A DNA stretch of 64,000 nucleotides from Methylobacter sp. (GCA_030699385.1 JAUYMY010000054.1:35247-99246), one strand, 5' to 3'; shown: positions 34,582 to 44,339, counted from the first letter of the stretch. Translations and numbers: made by a program. Notes: generated by a model not told the origin, from the sequence alone.

Positions 34582-35409
34582 ATGAAAACAAACAAAATAG
34601 GTTTTATCGGCGGCGGCAATATGGCATCCAGCCTGATCAACGGATTGATTGCCAGCGGACATGCACCGGAACAGATTTGGGTGTCGGATATTAACCCGGA
34701 CACGCTGACCGCTTTAAAGCATGATCTGAACGTTAACACCTCGGCAAACAATGATGATGTCATCAATGCGACCGATGTCGTGGTGCTGGCGGTCAAGCCG
34801 CAGACGCTGGGCGCGGTGGCGCAAAGCATCGCCGCGCTGGTTCAGCAAAAACAATCGCTGGTGGTATCGATCGCCGCCGGCATTAACCAGAACAGCTTGA
34901 GCCGCTGGCTGGGCGCGGATACCGCCATCGTGCGCTGCATGCCCAACACCCCGGCGCTGGTGTTGACCGGCGCGACCGCATTGCATGCCAACGACAAGGT
35001 CACGGCTGAACAATGCGACCTGGCGGAAAATATTTTACGTGCGGTCGGCATTGCGCTGTGGGTTAACGATGAAGCCGAGTTGGATGCGGTGACCGCTGTT
35101 TCCGGCAGCGGCCCAGCCTATTATTTCCTGTTGATGGAAGCGATGGAAAAAGCCGCGTTGGAACTGGGCTTGACTCAAGAGACTGCACGGTTGCTGGTGC
35201 AACAAACGGCATTGGGCGCGGCCAAAATAGCGCTGGAATCGGCCGAATCGCCGGAACAGTTGCGCAAGCGCGTCACCTCTCCCGGCGGCACTACGCAGCG
35301 CGCTATAGAGACTTTTGAGCAAGGCGGCTTTACCGAGCTGGTTTCAAAAGCGTTACACGCGGCACGAGACCGCTCTATTGAAATGTCTAAACAAATGGAG
35401 AATTCGTAA
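34582..35409 (+). CDS. proC: Pyrroline-5-carboxylate reductase
   Basis: 275 residues. Rossmann NADPH motif GFIGGGNMASSLI at about 7-19, and the dimer/active-site region VSGSGPAYYFLLMEAM at about 174-189. It catalyses the last step of proline synthesis in the cytoplasm. The stop overlaps the yggT start (TAATG). The usual upstream yggS and pilT are absent here. Confidence 0.96.
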   Translation: MKTNKIGFIGGGNMASSLINGLIASGHAPEQIWVSDINPDTLTALKHDLNVNTSANNDDVINATDVVVLAVKPQTLGAVAQSIAALVQQKQSLVVSIAAGINQNSLSRWLGADTAIVRCMPNTPALVLTGATALHANDKVTAEQCDLAENILRAVGIALWVNDEAELDAVTAVSGSGPAYYFLLMEAMEKAALELGLTQETARLLVQQTALGAAKIALESAESPEQLRKRVTSPGGTTQRAIETFEQGGFTELVSKALHAARDRSIEMSKQMENS

Positions 35410-35984
35410 TGGATTCCAGCTACATGACCGACCCGGCTATTTTTCTGATCGACTCGCTGTTTTCGCTGTACATACTGGCGGTGCTGCTGCGCTTTTTGTT
35501 GCAATGGTGCGGTGCCGATTTTTATAACCCAATCTCGCAGTTTCTGGTCAAGGTGACGCATCCGCCGTTAAAACTGCTGCGCCGTTTTGTGCCGTCTATC
35601 GGCAAGATTGATACCTCATCGCTGGTGCTGGTGCTTGGATTACAAATGCTGGCCGATTTTTCGATATTGCTGCTAAAAGGCGTTGCCATCGGTATTGGCG
35701 CGCTGACCATTTTGTCGCTGACTCAGCTGATTTCATTGCTGCTTAATATTTTCATTTACGGCATCTTTGCCCGGGCGATACTCAGCTGGATCAATCCCGG
35801 CTCGTTTAATTCGGCCGCGTCTATTTTATATAGCCTGACCGAACCGGTGCTGAACCTTTGCCGCCGGATTATTCCCGATTTGGGCGGCATCGACTTATCG
35901 CCGTTGGCCGCACTGATGCTGTTGCAACTGGCAAAAATGGTCATATTGCCGCCGTTGCATCAATTAGCCAGCCTGATCGGTTGA
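35409..35984 (+). CDS. yggT: YggT-family membrane protein
   Basis: 191 residues with two matching halves, each with an amphipathic start and two membrane segments (LFSLYILAVLLRFLLQW and LLNIFIYGIFARAILSW lead them). KVTHPPLKLLRRFVPSIG and SLTEPVLNLCRRIIPDLGG are the repeated YggT motifs. Inner-membrane protein without settled function, possibly in osmotic or division-related tasks. Coupled between proC and yggU. Confidence 0.92.
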   Translation: MDSSYMTDPAIFLIDSLFSLYILAVLLRFLLQWCGADFYNPISQFLVKVTHPPLKLLRRFVPSIGKIDTSSLVLVLGLQMLADFSILLLKGVAIGIGALTILSLTQLISLLLNIFIYGIFARAILSWINPGSFNSAASILYSLTEPVLNLCRRIIPDLGGIDLSPLAALMLLQLAKMVILPPLHQLASLIG

Positions 35985-36271
35985 GCTGGTACCGCTGGGA
36001 ACAGGAGGTTTTAACGCTAAGCCTCCATGTCCAACCCAAGGCCAGCAAGGATGAATGGGCCGGATTGCACGGCGAACGGCTAAAACTCAGGATCAAGGCC
36101 GCGCCCATCGACGGCAAAGCCAACCAACATTTGCTGGCCTTTATCGCCAACGAGTTTGCAGTCAGTAAATCGGCCTGCAAACTCATTTCCGGCGAATCCG
36201 GCCGAGAAAAACGCATCGCCATCACTGCACCGAAAAAATTTCCAAAACTGCCCGGTTCGTTGCATTTTTGA
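35981..36271 (+). CDS. yggU: DUF167 protein YggU
   Basis: 96 residues. SLHVQPKASKDEWAGLHGE and APIDGKANQHLLAFIANEF are the DUF167/YggU signature. The TTG at 35981 is chosen as start: it overlaps the yggT stop (TTGA), and related proteins begin with the same Ser-Trp-Tyr-Arg-Trp sequence. The frame remains open further upstream, inside yggT. Small cytoplasmic protein, function unknown. Confidence 0.87.
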   Translation: MSWYRWEQEVLTLSLHVQPKASKDEWAGLHGERLKLRIKAAPIDGKANQHLLAFIANEFAVSKSACKLISGESGREKRIAITAPKKFPKLPGSLHF

Positions 36272-36387
36272 TATTTCTTTTTCGCCTAAGCTGTTTTCGT
36301 CTCGCGCCTTTAGTTTTTCGCCTTTCGCCTGTACTTCCATCTGCAATATAATCCCAATTCCTTGAAAAAAAAAACCACATCGCCGCC

Positions 36388-37383
36388 ATGCAAACACGAA
36401 CTTTTTCCGTCAGTCTTGTTTTAATCTGTTGCCTTGCTCTAGGCCACAGCCAGCCTGCGTTCGCAAAAAAAATGTACAAGTGGGTGAATGAAAAAGGAGA
36501 AACGATTTTTTCCGATCAAGTGCCGCCGGAACAGTCCCAACACCGCCGCGAAGCGCTAAACGAAAAAGGCCGGGTGGTTGAAATCACCGAACAAGCGAAA
36601 ACCAAAGAACAGCAGGCGATGGATAACCGGCTGGAGGCGCTGAGAAAAGCACAGGAAAAGATCATCGAGCAGCAAAAAGCTAACGACAAAGTGCTGCTCA
36701 GCACTTTCCGCAATCTCGACGACATGCAAGCAAGCCTTTACGCCACCATGCAATCCCTTGATTCACAGCGCAATGTGGCTCAAGGCAACTTAAAACGCGT
36801 AGAACTGCAACTGGAAACACAACAAAAGCAAGCCGGGACGCTGGAACGTAACGGCAAAAAAGTCCCGCAAGCATTGCTCGATGACATTAAAAAAACCGAA
36901 GCACAGATACAAATTGCCTATGGCGAAATAAACAAGCACATCGAAAAAAAGAACCGGGTCAAAGCCGAATTCGAAGCCGACATTGAGCGCTTCAAGTTTT
37001 TAACTCAAAGCCCAGAAGATACTGCGCAAGGCGCCGAGCAAGCGACCGAACATAAAGTCGCCGATCAACTTGGCCTGTACAACTGCGCCACAGAAGCGCT
37101 TTGCATACAGGCCTTGGGCAGCGTGCGCGAGTTTATTAAACGCCATGCGACCACACCGATTGACACCGATACCGACAAATTACTCCTCGGCCGCGCGCCG
37201 GCAAACGACAGCGATTTGAGTTTGTCGGTTTCAAGAATAGAAGACGAAAACAAAAAACAGCAGCTTTTCCTTGATATACGCTGCCGCGAATCATCACTAG
37301 GCGCCGAACTCTGCGCCAGCCAAAAAGTGCGGGATATTAGAGCGGCATTCAGACCGTTTATTGAGTCTGCGGTAGGGAAATAA
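36388..37383 (+). CDS. Exported DUF4124 protein with coiled coil
   Basis: 331 residues with a signal peptide (about 1-26, ending AFAKK). MYKWVNEKGETIFSDQVPPE right after it is the DUF4124 module. A long Glu/Lys/Gln-rich coiled coil follows (about 68-200). The C-terminal part carries four Cys (NCATEALC and CRESSLGAELC) that may form disulfides. Probably periplasmic; function unknown. Confidence 0.85.
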   Translation: MQTRTFSVSLVLICCLALGHSQPAFAKKMYKWVNEKGETIFSDQVPPEQSQHRREALNEKGRVVEITEQAKTKEQQAMDNRLEALRKAQEKIIEQQKANDKVLLSTFRNLDDMQASLYATMQSLDSQRNVAQGNLKRVELQLETQQKQAGTLERNGKKVPQALLDDIKKTEAQIQIAYGEINKHIEKKNRVKAEFEADIERFKFLTQSPEDTAQGAEQATEHKVADQLGLYNCATEALCIQALGSVREFIKRHATTPIDTDTDKLLLGRAPANDSDLSLSVSRIEDENKKQQLFLDIRCRESSLGAELCASQKVRDIRAAFRPFIESAVGK

Positions 37384-37479
37384 GACGGCCTTCAAGCAAT
37401 AAAGCAAACGAGGCAACTCCCAAATGGTTTTAGCATTAAAAATCATACGTAACAACATTGCTACAGCGATTATTTAACC

Positions 37480-37770
37480 TAGCCAGACGGGATACGCTAT
37501 GAACTGGCGAATTCAATACCGTGCATTTCTGCAATTTCCAGCAGCGTTTGGTCGCCGTCGGCGTGAGCGACGAGGTTAAACTTGTTGAAATTGATTTAAT
37601 ATTGACCGCTATCAGGCAGATCTTTCGTCGCAGTACCTTGAACGACTCGGCCGGCGCCAAAGCTTTCGCTATGCAATTGCGACATGGGGAAATCCATGTC
37701 CCGTAAAGTATCGTCAACCTCATACATAAAGCTTTCAGAACCTGTGCCTGAGTTGTCGGGACAGATTAAA
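37480..37770 (-). pseudogene. Decayed C-terminal part of a ferredoxin-NAD(P) reductase fused to a 2Fe-2S ferredoxin domain
   Basis: One minus-strand frame, interrupted by stops, reads like the end of an Hcr- or oxygenase-reductase-type flavoprotein. ICPDNSGTGSESFMYEVDDT fits the NAD-binding CGP region followed by DMDFPMSQLHSESFG. After an in-frame TAA, FNLVAHADGDQTLLEIAEMH fits the start of a plant-type ferredoxin domain. Where the Cys ligands should be, SSCR.G.CG is replaced by stops and changed bases. The N-terminal two thirds is missing, and the tauE-like gene lies directly upstream. I see no intact gene in 37384-37765. Confidence 0.65.
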
Positions 37771-38557
37771 ACCAGATCAACTTCGCTGCCATCACAAACA
37801 GCAGCAGCGAGAAATAGCGTTTTAATTGTTTGGCAGGCAGTTTATGCGCCAATTTTGCGCCTATCGGTGCGGTATACATGCTGGTCAAGACGATGCCGAC
37901 AAAAGCCGGCGCGTAAATATAGCCTAAACTCCAGTCAGGCAGTTGCAATGCCGCTTTGCCGAGCAGCGCATAACCTAGCGTTCCGACCAGAGCTATAGGC
38001 AAACCGCAAGCGCTGGCGATGGCGACGGCATTGCGCATCGGCGTTTGAAAATGCACCAAAAAAGGCACGGTCAGCGTGCCGCCGCCGATACCCAATAATG
38101 TCGACAGCAGGCCTATGATGCCCGCCGCGATAAAATCGAGCTGCTTTGATGGCGGTTGCTGTCCCGGATGAGGTTTTAATTCCAGGGCCATTTGCACGCC
38201 CACGCCGAGCAGATAAATGATAAAGATAAAGCGCAGTAAGCCGCCCGACAGATAATCCGCAATCACCGTACCGACAGCCGCGCCAAGCATAATGCCCGGC
38301 GCCAGAACCTGAACTTTATGCCATAACACCGCGTCCAAACGATGGTGTGCCAGCACCGAGGCGACCGAGGTAAAAACGATAGTCGCCAGCGAGGTTGCGA
38401 TCGACATAATCATGATCAATTCGGCGGGGAATCCTTGCGCCGCGAACAGCATGGCTAAAATGGGCACGATAACCAGACCGCCGCCGATGCCAAAAAGTCC
38501 GGCAGTTAAGCCGCTGATGCCGCCCAATAAAAGGCTGGCTAAAAAAATTATTATCAC
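37766..38557 (-). CDS. TauE/SafE-family permease
   Basis: 263 residues with about eight membrane segments in two halves. GLTAGLFGIGGGLVIVPILA near the N-terminus and LLSTLLGIGGGTLTVPFLVH in the second half are the paired TauE/SafE motifs. Members export or import sulfite, sulfoacetate or other organic anions; the substrate here is unknown. GTG at 38557 is preferred because AGGGGA lies 6 nt before it; an in-frame ATG at 38587 would add ten residues. Confidence 0.88.
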   Translation of the reverse strand: MIIIFLASLLLGGISGLTAGLFGIGGGLVIVPILAMLFAAQGFPAELIMIMSIATSLATIVFTSVASVLAHHRLDAVLWHKVQVLAPGIMLGAAVGTVIADYLSGGLLRFIFIIYLLGVGVQMALELKPHPGQQPPSKQLDFIAAGIIGLLSTLLGIGGGTLTVPFLVHFQTPMRNAVAIASACGLPIALVGTLGYALLGKAALQLPDWSLGYIYAPAFVGIVLTSMYTAPIGAKLAHKLPAKQLKRYFSLLLFVMAAKLIWF

Positions 38558-38652
38558 GTTATTCCCCTGTTTATGAGCGGCCGCCATTATGCCTTTTTTT
38601 GCCTGACGCTGTGCTATTCTAGGGCACTTTTTTAAACAGCGTGGTTTGTGTA

Positions 38653-39894
38653 GTGGAAATATATCTTGTTGGCGGCGCGGTGCGCGATCAATTGCTTGGG
38701 CTTTCGGTCACCGAGCGGGATTGGGTGGTGGTGGGCGAAACCGCAGAATCGATGGTGCAGCAGGGCTACAGGCCGGTGGGCAAGGATTTTCCGGTGTTTC
38801 TGCATCCAAAAACACATGAGGAATATGCGCTGGCCAGAACCGAGCGCAAAACCGCGCCGGGCTACAAAGGCTTTATCGTACACGCCGCGCCGGAAGTCAG
38901 TCTGGAACAGGATTTGATCCGCCGCGATTTGACTATCAATGCGATGGCGATGACGCCTGAAGGGCGGCTGATTGACCCTTACGGCGGACAAGCCGATCTT
39001 GAACGGCGCATTTTCCGGCATATTTCCCCGGCCTTTGCCGAAGATCCGGTGCGCATTTTGCGTGTCGCCCGTTTTGCTGCGCGTTATGCCCATCTTGGTT
39101 TTACCGTGACTGAAGAAACCCGCGCTTTAATGCAGGCGATGGTGGCGGCAGGAGAAGCCGACCATCTGGTATCCGAGCGGGTGTGGGCGGAACTGTTTAA
39201 GGCGCTTAACGAAAAATCGCCCAGTGCGTTTTTTTATAGCTTAAAAGAGTGCGCCGCGCTGGCGATCCTGTTCCCGGAAATAAATGGCTTATTTGGCGTA
39301 CCGCAACCGGAAAAATATCACCCGGAAATCGATACCGGCCTGCATACAATGCTCTGTCTGGAGCAGGCGGCGTTGTTGTCGTCCAGCGCCGAAGTGCGCT
39401 TTGCCGTGTTAGTCCACGATCTCGGCAAGGGCGCTTCGCCCAAAGCCAATTGGCCGCATCATTACGGCCATGAAACGCAGGGCTTGCCCATTTTGGAGCA
39501 GCTATGCCAACGCCTACGTGTGCCGAATGCGTTTAAAACCTTGGCGATGCAGGTCATGCAATACCACACCCATTGCCACCGGGTGTTTGAATTACGCGCC
39601 TCGACACTCACCGATATGCTGGCGGTGTTGGGCGCTTTTAAATCTCAGCATAAATTAGCCGAATTTTTGCTGTCCTGTGAGGCAGACGCCAAAGGCAGAA
39701 CCGGTCTGGAACAGACGCCTTATCCGCAAGCCGAATGGGTGCGCGGTGCGGCGAAAGCGGCGGCAGCGGTTGATACCTCGTCTATCTTGCACGGCGAACT
39801 TAAAGGCGCGCATATTGGCGAGGCGATACGCCGCTTACGTATTAAAGCGGTTGCCGAGTTTATACAAGCCCAACCAGCGCGGACTGAAGGTTGA
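38653..39894 (+). CDS. cca: CCA-adding tRNA nucleotidyltransferase with HD domain
   Basis: 413 residues, matching E. coli Cca (412). YLVGGAVRDQLLG (from about residue 3) and the RRDLTINAMA motif mark the class II nucleotidyltransferase head; VLVHDLGKGASPK is an HD phosphohydrolase motif, so the enzyme is probably the multifunctional gammaproteobacterial type. It completes or repairs the CCA end of tRNA. GTG at 38653 is chosen from E. coli alignment (MKIYLVGG); an in-frame GTG at 38641 is possible. No clear Shine-Dalgarno. Confidence 0.95.
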   Translation: MEIYLVGGAVRDQLLGLSVTERDWVVVGETAESMVQQGYRPVGKDFPVFLHPKTHEEYALARTERKTAPGYKGFIVHAAPEVSLEQDLIRRDLTINAMAMTPEGRLIDPYGGQADLERRIFRHISPAFAEDPVRILRVARFAARYAHLGFTVTEETRALMQAMVAAGEADHLVSERVWAELFKALNEKSPSAFFYSLKECAALAILFPEINGLFGVPQPEKYHPEIDTGLHTMLCLEQAALLSSSAEVRFAVLVHDLGKGASPKANWPHHYGHETQGLPILEQLCQRLRVPNAFKTLAMQVMQYHTHCHRVFELRASTLTDMLAVLGAFKSQHKLAEFLLSCEADAKGRTGLEQTPYPQAEWVRGAAKAAAAVDTSSILHGELKGAHIGEAIRRLRIKAVAEFIQAQPARTEG

Positions 39895-39954
39895 ATAATC
39901 TGGCAAAGATCATTATAGTTAAAGGCCTTTTTGCCACTGCTTAATCTGATTACC

Positions 39955-40437
39955 ATGCCTTCTTTTGACATTATTTCCGAATTCGATAAACACGAAATTA
40001 AAAACGCCGTTGACCAGGCCAACAAAGAAGTGACCACCCGCTTTGATTTTAAGGGCACTGACTCCAGCTTTGAATTAAATGACGATAAGGTCATCATGGC
40101 CTCCCAGTCGACGTTCCAGTTGCAGCAAATGTTCAGTGTTATCTGCGCAAAACTCACGCGGCGCGGCATAGATATAGCCTGCATGGAAACCGGCGAGCCA
40201 AAGCCCAGCGGTAAGGGGATGCGTCAGGAAATCACGATGAAGCAGGGGGTGGATAAGGAACTGGCTAAGAAAATCGTTAAATTGATTAAGGACAAAAAAT
40301 TGAAAGTTCAGGCCGCCATTCAGGGCGATCAAGTGCGCGTGACCGGGAAAAACCGCGATGATTTACAGGATGTTATCAAGATGTTGCGCGAAGAAAAACT
40401 GGAAATGCCGTTGCAGTTTGAAAATTTCAGGGACTGA
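39955..40437 (+). CDS. yajQ: YajQ-family nucleotide-binding protein
   Basis: 160 residues; starts MPSFDIISEFDKHEIKNAVD as in YajQ of E. coli. RFDFKGTDSSFELND and AAIQGDQVRVTGKNRDDLQ are conserved. Family members bind c-di-GMP in Xanthomonas, and others bind nucleotides or RNA. The ATG at 39955 is supported by this alignment. The last 11 bases overlap the end of the convergent CPBP gene. Confidence 0.95.
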   Translation: MPSFDIISEFDKHEIKNAVDQANKEVTTRFDFKGTDSSFELNDDKVIMASQSTFQLQQMFSVICAKLTRRGIDIACMETGEPKPSGKGMRQEITMKQGVDKELAKKIVKLIKDKKLKVQAAIQGDQVRVTGKNRDDLQDVIKMLREEKLEMPLQFENFRD

Positions 40438-41302
40438 TTTTTTTGTAAACAACATAGCCGGCAATCGCTAGCCCAAGCCAGCCGGTGACCAAAGGCCCGA
40501 TCACGCCGTCATAACTGCTGACCAGATACAGGTAATCGGAGCCGGTATCGGTGTTAAACAGGCTTTTGCTCATTTTAATTTGCCACACCCAGCAGGTATG
40601 GCAGCCGATACATAACCCCAGGCTGTGTTTTACTTTGGCCCTGATTACGCCCAGAAAAATACCCACCATCAACAAGGCCAAAAATGCCGATAGAATGTCC
40701 GGGTTCAGCAAATTGGCAAAGGCTTCGCCAAGCAAGCTAAAACTGCTGGCCAAGCTGGCTTGATCAACAGCTATCTGAGTTTTGCTGTTTAAAAAATGCA
40801 GCGCGGCATAGTAGCTTGAGCTGATTAAAATGGCCGATATGACCGACAATTTTTTGTTTAAACCGGCGAACAAAATGCCCCGGAACAGCGGTTCTTCAAT
40901 CAGTGAGATGATGAGCGCCAGCAACAATGAAACCAGTATTTTTTTAGCCACGAGGCCTGCTGTCCATTGCTGCGCCTGGTCAATGATATGGATGCCCAGC
41001 GCGTATTCAATGATAAATACCGGCATCAGGGTGGCAAAGCCTAGACCGAAGCCGAGTGCCAGTTGCTTTAAAAATACCGGTGTTGGCGCAAAGCCCAAGT
41101 CGGCTTTGCTCAATTTCAGATAGCTCATCGCCGGAAAAATGCTCAACACTAAAAATAACTGTGTCGATTTACTGATGATTTTCGCTAAAGGTAGCTGCCC
41201 GTTCAGGCCTTGGAAAACAAAATAGCCGACGATACACGCCAATGATGATGCCGCCAGCAGAACGCCAAGCGGTACTAGCGCGTAAGTCATGCGCTTGTTC
41301 AT
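40427..41302 (-). CDS. CPBP-family (CAAX-type) intramembrane metalloprotease
   Basis: 291 residues with about seven membrane segments. The family motifs are present: EEPLFRG (EExxxR), an ALHF segment and an LCIGCHTCW segment that could supply the later His. Glutamic-type intramembrane proteases of this family process prenylated or signal-type peptides; bacterial roles vary. Start at 41302 overlaps the rsmE stop by 4 nt (ATGA); the frame is open far upstream inside rsmE but that is not translated in this frame. Last gene of the long minus-strand run. Confidence 0.87.
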   Translation of the reverse strand: MNKRMTYALVPLGVLLAASSLACIVGYFVFQGLNGQLPLAKIISKSTQLFLVLSIFPAMSYLKLSKADLGFAPTPVFLKQLALGFGLGFATLMPVFIIEYALGIHIIDQAQQWTAGLVAKKILVSLLLALIISLIEEPLFRGILFAGLNKKLSVISAILISSSYYAALHFLNSKTQIAVDQASLASSFSLLGEAFANLLNPDILSAFLALLMVGIFLGVIRAKVKHSLGLCIGCHTCWVWQIKMSKSLFNTDTGSDYLYLVSSYDGVIGPLVTGWLGLAIAGYVVYKKISP

Positions 41303-42051
41303 AACGGTTCTTTGCCAAAATCGCCCCATAACAATTGTACGGCGGCTAGGGCGGCCAAGGATGCGGTTTCGGTTCTTAAAATGCGCGCGCCTAAACGGAC
41401 GGGGATAAAACCGGCGGCTTTGGCCAGGTTGCGTTCCTGGTCGGAAAAACCGCCTTCGGGGCCGGTGAGCAAGGTCACCCGGCGTCCTGTTGTTAGCGCT
41501 TCGGGCGTTAATTCCGCTAAAGTGGTTTCGGCATAAGGGTCGAGAAAAATTTTCAGCCCTTGTTGCTGCTCGACCCACGCGGGTAGTGATTCAATTTCCG
41601 GCATTGCGGGCAGGATGGTTCTGCCGCTTTGTTCGGCGGCATGTTGCACTATTTTTTGCCAATGCAGCAGGCGTTGCGGTCTTTTCTCGCCTTTAAACTG
41701 CACCACGCAGCGCTCGGTCAGTAAGGGTGTAATCTGATTGACGCCCAATTCCACGGCTTTTTGTACCACTAAATCCATGCGGTCGCCGCGTGAGATGCCT
41801 AAACCTAAAGTGACGTGTAGCCGCGATTCGACGCTGCGATCCTGCCATTTTTCAACCGTAATTGACACGCTTTTACGGCTGACTTCGGCGACAGTACACA
41901 GATATTCGCCGCCCTGACCGTTAAATAAAATGAGCGGATGCTCGGTTTTTAAGCGCAACACGGTTCTAACATAATGGCCGTTATCGTCATCGAGTTCGAT
42001 GCGTTGGCCGGTTGCCAGCGGGATGGGGGCATATAAGCGTGAGACGCGCAT
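41299..42051 (-). CDS. rsmE: 16S rRNA (uracil-1498-N3) methyltransferase
   Basis: 250 residues. LLTGPEGGFSDQE and RLGARILRTETASLAAL form the SPOUT knot that binds S-adenosylmethionine; the N-terminal MRVSRLYAP region is the PUA-like RNA-binding domain. Two bases separate it from bioA upstream and it overlaps the CPBP gene by 4 nt, so it is translated in series. Confidence 0.95.
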   Translation of the reverse strand: MRVSRLYAPIPLATGQRIELDDDNGHYVRTVLRLKTEHPLILFNGQGGEYLCTVAEVSRKSVSITVEKWQDRSVESRLHVTLGLGISRGDRMDLVVQKAVELGVNQITPLLTERCVVQFKGEKRPQRLLHWQKIVQHAAEQSGRTILPAMPEIESLPAWVEQQQGLKIFLDPYAETTLAELTPEALTTGRRVTLLTGPEGGFSDQERNLAKAAGFIPVRLGARILRTETASLAALAAVQLLWGDFGKEPL

Positions 42052-42053
42052 AG

Positions 42054-43406
42054 TCAGTCCTTAATCGCCCGTTGTATGCCTTGCCAAGCCACGTCGGCGA
42101 TCAATAAAAGCTCTTCCTCGGTGACAATATAGGGCGGCATGAAATAAATGACATTGCCTAATGGGCGCAATAATACGCCTTTGGACAAGGCGTATTGATA
42201 GACTTTAAGCCCGCGCCGCTCCTGCCAAGGATAGGCTTCGCGGGTCTGTTTGTTTTTGACCAGCTCTATCGCCAGTATCATGCCGGTTTGCCGGACTTCG
42301 GCGACGTTGGGATGGTCATGAAAGCGCGCTGCAGCTTTCGCCATGGTTGCCGCCAAAGCCCGGTTTTTTTCGATGATATGGTGTTGCTGAAAAATCTCAA
42401 GGGTGGCAAGTCCGGCGCGACAGGCCAGCGCATTGCCGGTATAGCTGTGCGAATGTAAAAAAGCAGTCATGTTTTGATAATCGTCGTAAAAGGCTTGATA
42501 CATGCGGTCGGTGGTCAATACCGCCGACAACGGCAAATAGCCGCCGGTCAGGCCTTTGGACAGACAGATAAAATCGGGGCTGATGGCTGCCTGTTCGCAA
42601 GCAAACAAGGTGCCGGTGCGGCCAAAACCGACGGCGATTTCATCGGCGATTAAATGCACGTTGTATTTGTCGCAGGCATCCCTCAGCAATTTCAAATAAA
42701 CCGGATCGTACATGCGCATGTTGCCGGCGCATTGCACCAAAGGTTCGATGATGACCGCGCACACGCTATCGCCGTGTTGTTGCAACGCCTGTTCCATCAG
42801 CGCAAAACGGCGGGTGGAATAATCCGCCCAGGATTCGCCGGGTTCGCGGTGATAACAATCCGGGCCGGGCACGGTGATGACGTCCATTAACAGCGGCGCG
42901 TAAGTTTCTTTATACAGCGCCACATTGCCGACCGCCAGTGCGCCCAAGGTTTCGCCGTGATAGCTGTTTTCCAGGGTGATGAATTTGGTTTTTTGAGTTT
43001 GTCCAAGATTGCGCCAATAGTGAAAACTCATCTTCAGCGCGACTTCGACCGCCGCAGAACCGTTGTCGGCGTAAAAGCAACGCGTTAATCCGGACGGCGT
43101 TATTTCAACCAATTTTTCTGCCAGACTGATCGCCGACTCATGGGTGAAGCCAGCAAAAATAACCTGCTCCAAGGTGTCGAGCTGGTCTTTTAAGGCGGCA
43201 TTGATGGACGGGTTGGCGTGGCCGAATAGGTTGACCCACCACGAACTGATCGCATCGAGATAGCGGTTGCCGTCGAAGTCTTCCAGCCAAACGCCCTGGC
43301 CTTTTTTGATTGGAATAATCGGGGAAGTTTCATGGTCTTTCATTTGCGTGCAAGGATGCCACAAAACGGAAAGGTCGCGCTCGGAAAGGGATTGATTGGA
43401 CGACAT
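42054..43406 (-). CDS. bioA: Adenosylmethionine-8-amino-7-oxononanoate aminotransferase
   Basis: 450 residues of class III aminotransferase. LWHPCTQMKDHE near the N-terminus is distinctive for BioA. ISSWWVNLFGHANP and LSKGLTGGYLPLSAVLTT, whose Lys holds pyridoxal phosphate, follow. It uses S-adenosylmethionine as amino donor in biotin synthesis. No other bio gene is present; its place downstream of metK, ahcY and metF in one strand run fits its use of S-adenosylmethionine, though this may be chance. Confidence 0.96.
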   Translation of the reverse strand: MSSNQSLSERDLSVLWHPCTQMKDHETSPIIPIKKGQGVWLEDFDGNRYLDAISSWWVNLFGHANPSINAALKDQLDTLEQVIFAGFTHESAISLAEKLVEITPSGLTRCFYADNGSAAVEVALKMSFHYWRNLGQTQKTKFITLENSYHGETLGALAVGNVALYKETYAPLLMDVITVPGPDCYHREPGESWADYSTRRFALMEQALQQHGDSVCAVIIEPLVQCAGNMRMYDPVYLKLLRDACDKYNVHLIADEIAVGFGRTGTLFACEQAAISPDFICLSKGLTGGYLPLSAVLTTDRMYQAFYDDYQNMTAFLHSHSYTGNALACRAGLATLEIFQQHHIIEKNRALAATMAKAAARFHDHPNVAEVRQTGMILAIELVKNKQTREAYPWQERRGLKVYQYALSKGVLLRPLGNVIYFMPPYIVTEEELLLIADVAWQGIQRAIKD

Positions 43407-43481
43407 AAGCTAAAGTCTCAAGTTAATAGCCGTTCCCAGTTGAGATTAGGAACGGATGTGTTTCTTGCTGAAAATGGGGCT

Positions 43482-44339
43482 TTAGTCTTGAGATTTGACG
43501 TGTAAATTATTCAAAATCGCTAAAGTCGGTGCGGCCTGATTCATCGTGTAAAAATGCAAACCCGGCGCGCCGCCATCAAGTAAACGCTGACACAGCTCGC
43601 TGACCACATCCAGACCGAATGCCTGTATCGATTCCCTATCATCGCCAAAACTTTCCAGACGTTTTCTAAGCCAACGGGGAATATCGGCACCGCACATATC
43701 TGAGAAGCGGAACAATTGCGCATATTGGGTAATCGGCATAATACCGGGCACAATGGGAATGCTTATGTTGGCTTTTTCGCAGGCATCGACAAAATAGAAA
43801 TACGCTTCGGCGTTGTAAAAATATTGGGTGATGACGGCATCGGCCCCAGCGTTCACTTTGCGTTTGAAATTTTTAAAGTCTTCCACACCGTTAGCGGCTT
43901 GTGGATGCACTTCAGGATAAGCGGCGACATGGATCTGGAAATGGTCGCCGGTTTCCTGGCGAATGAATTCGACTAATTCATTGGCATAACGGAACTCTCC
44001 GGCCGACATAGTGCCGGAAGGTAAGTCGCCGCGTAAGGCTACAATTTTGCGGATGCCATGCTGCTGATAATCTTTCAGAATCGCACGAATGTTATCTTTA
44101 GTCGAGGCAACGCAGGACAAATGCGGCGCAGCGGCAATGCCTTTGGCTTGAATATCAATCACCGTAGTGAAAGTAAGATCGCGGGTCGAACCACCGGCGC
44201 CGAAAGTGACGGAAAAAAAATCGGGATTGAGTTTAGCCAGTTTGCTGTGTACAACCTGCAAACTCGCGGCGCCTTCTTCGGTTTTGGGTGGGTAAAATTC
44301 GAAGCTGAAAAGCTGTGGATGTGTGTGTGGTGATGACAT
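43482..44339 (-). CDS. metF: 5,10-methylenetetrahydrofolate reductase
   Basis: 285 residues. FSFEFYPPKTEEG at the start and FFSVTFGAGGSTRD fit the FAD-dependent reductase MetF, which supplies methyl-tetrahydrofolate for methionine regeneration. Lies between ahcY and bioA, consistent with a methyl-cycle operon. Confidence 0.96.
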   Translation of the reverse strand: MSSPHTHPQLFSFEFYPPKTEEGAASLQVVHSKLAKLNPDFFSVTFGAGGSTRDLTFTTVIDIQAKGIAAAPHLSCVASTKDNIRAILKDYQQHGIRKIVALRGDLPSGTMSAGEFRYANELVEFIRQETGDHFQIHVAAYPEVHPQAANGVEDFKNFKRKVNAGADAVITQYFYNAEAYFYFVDACEKANISIPIVPGIMPITQYAQLFRFSDMCGADIPRWLRKRLESFGDDRESIQAFGLDVVSELCQRLLDGGAPGLHFYTMNQAAPTLAILNNLHVKSQD

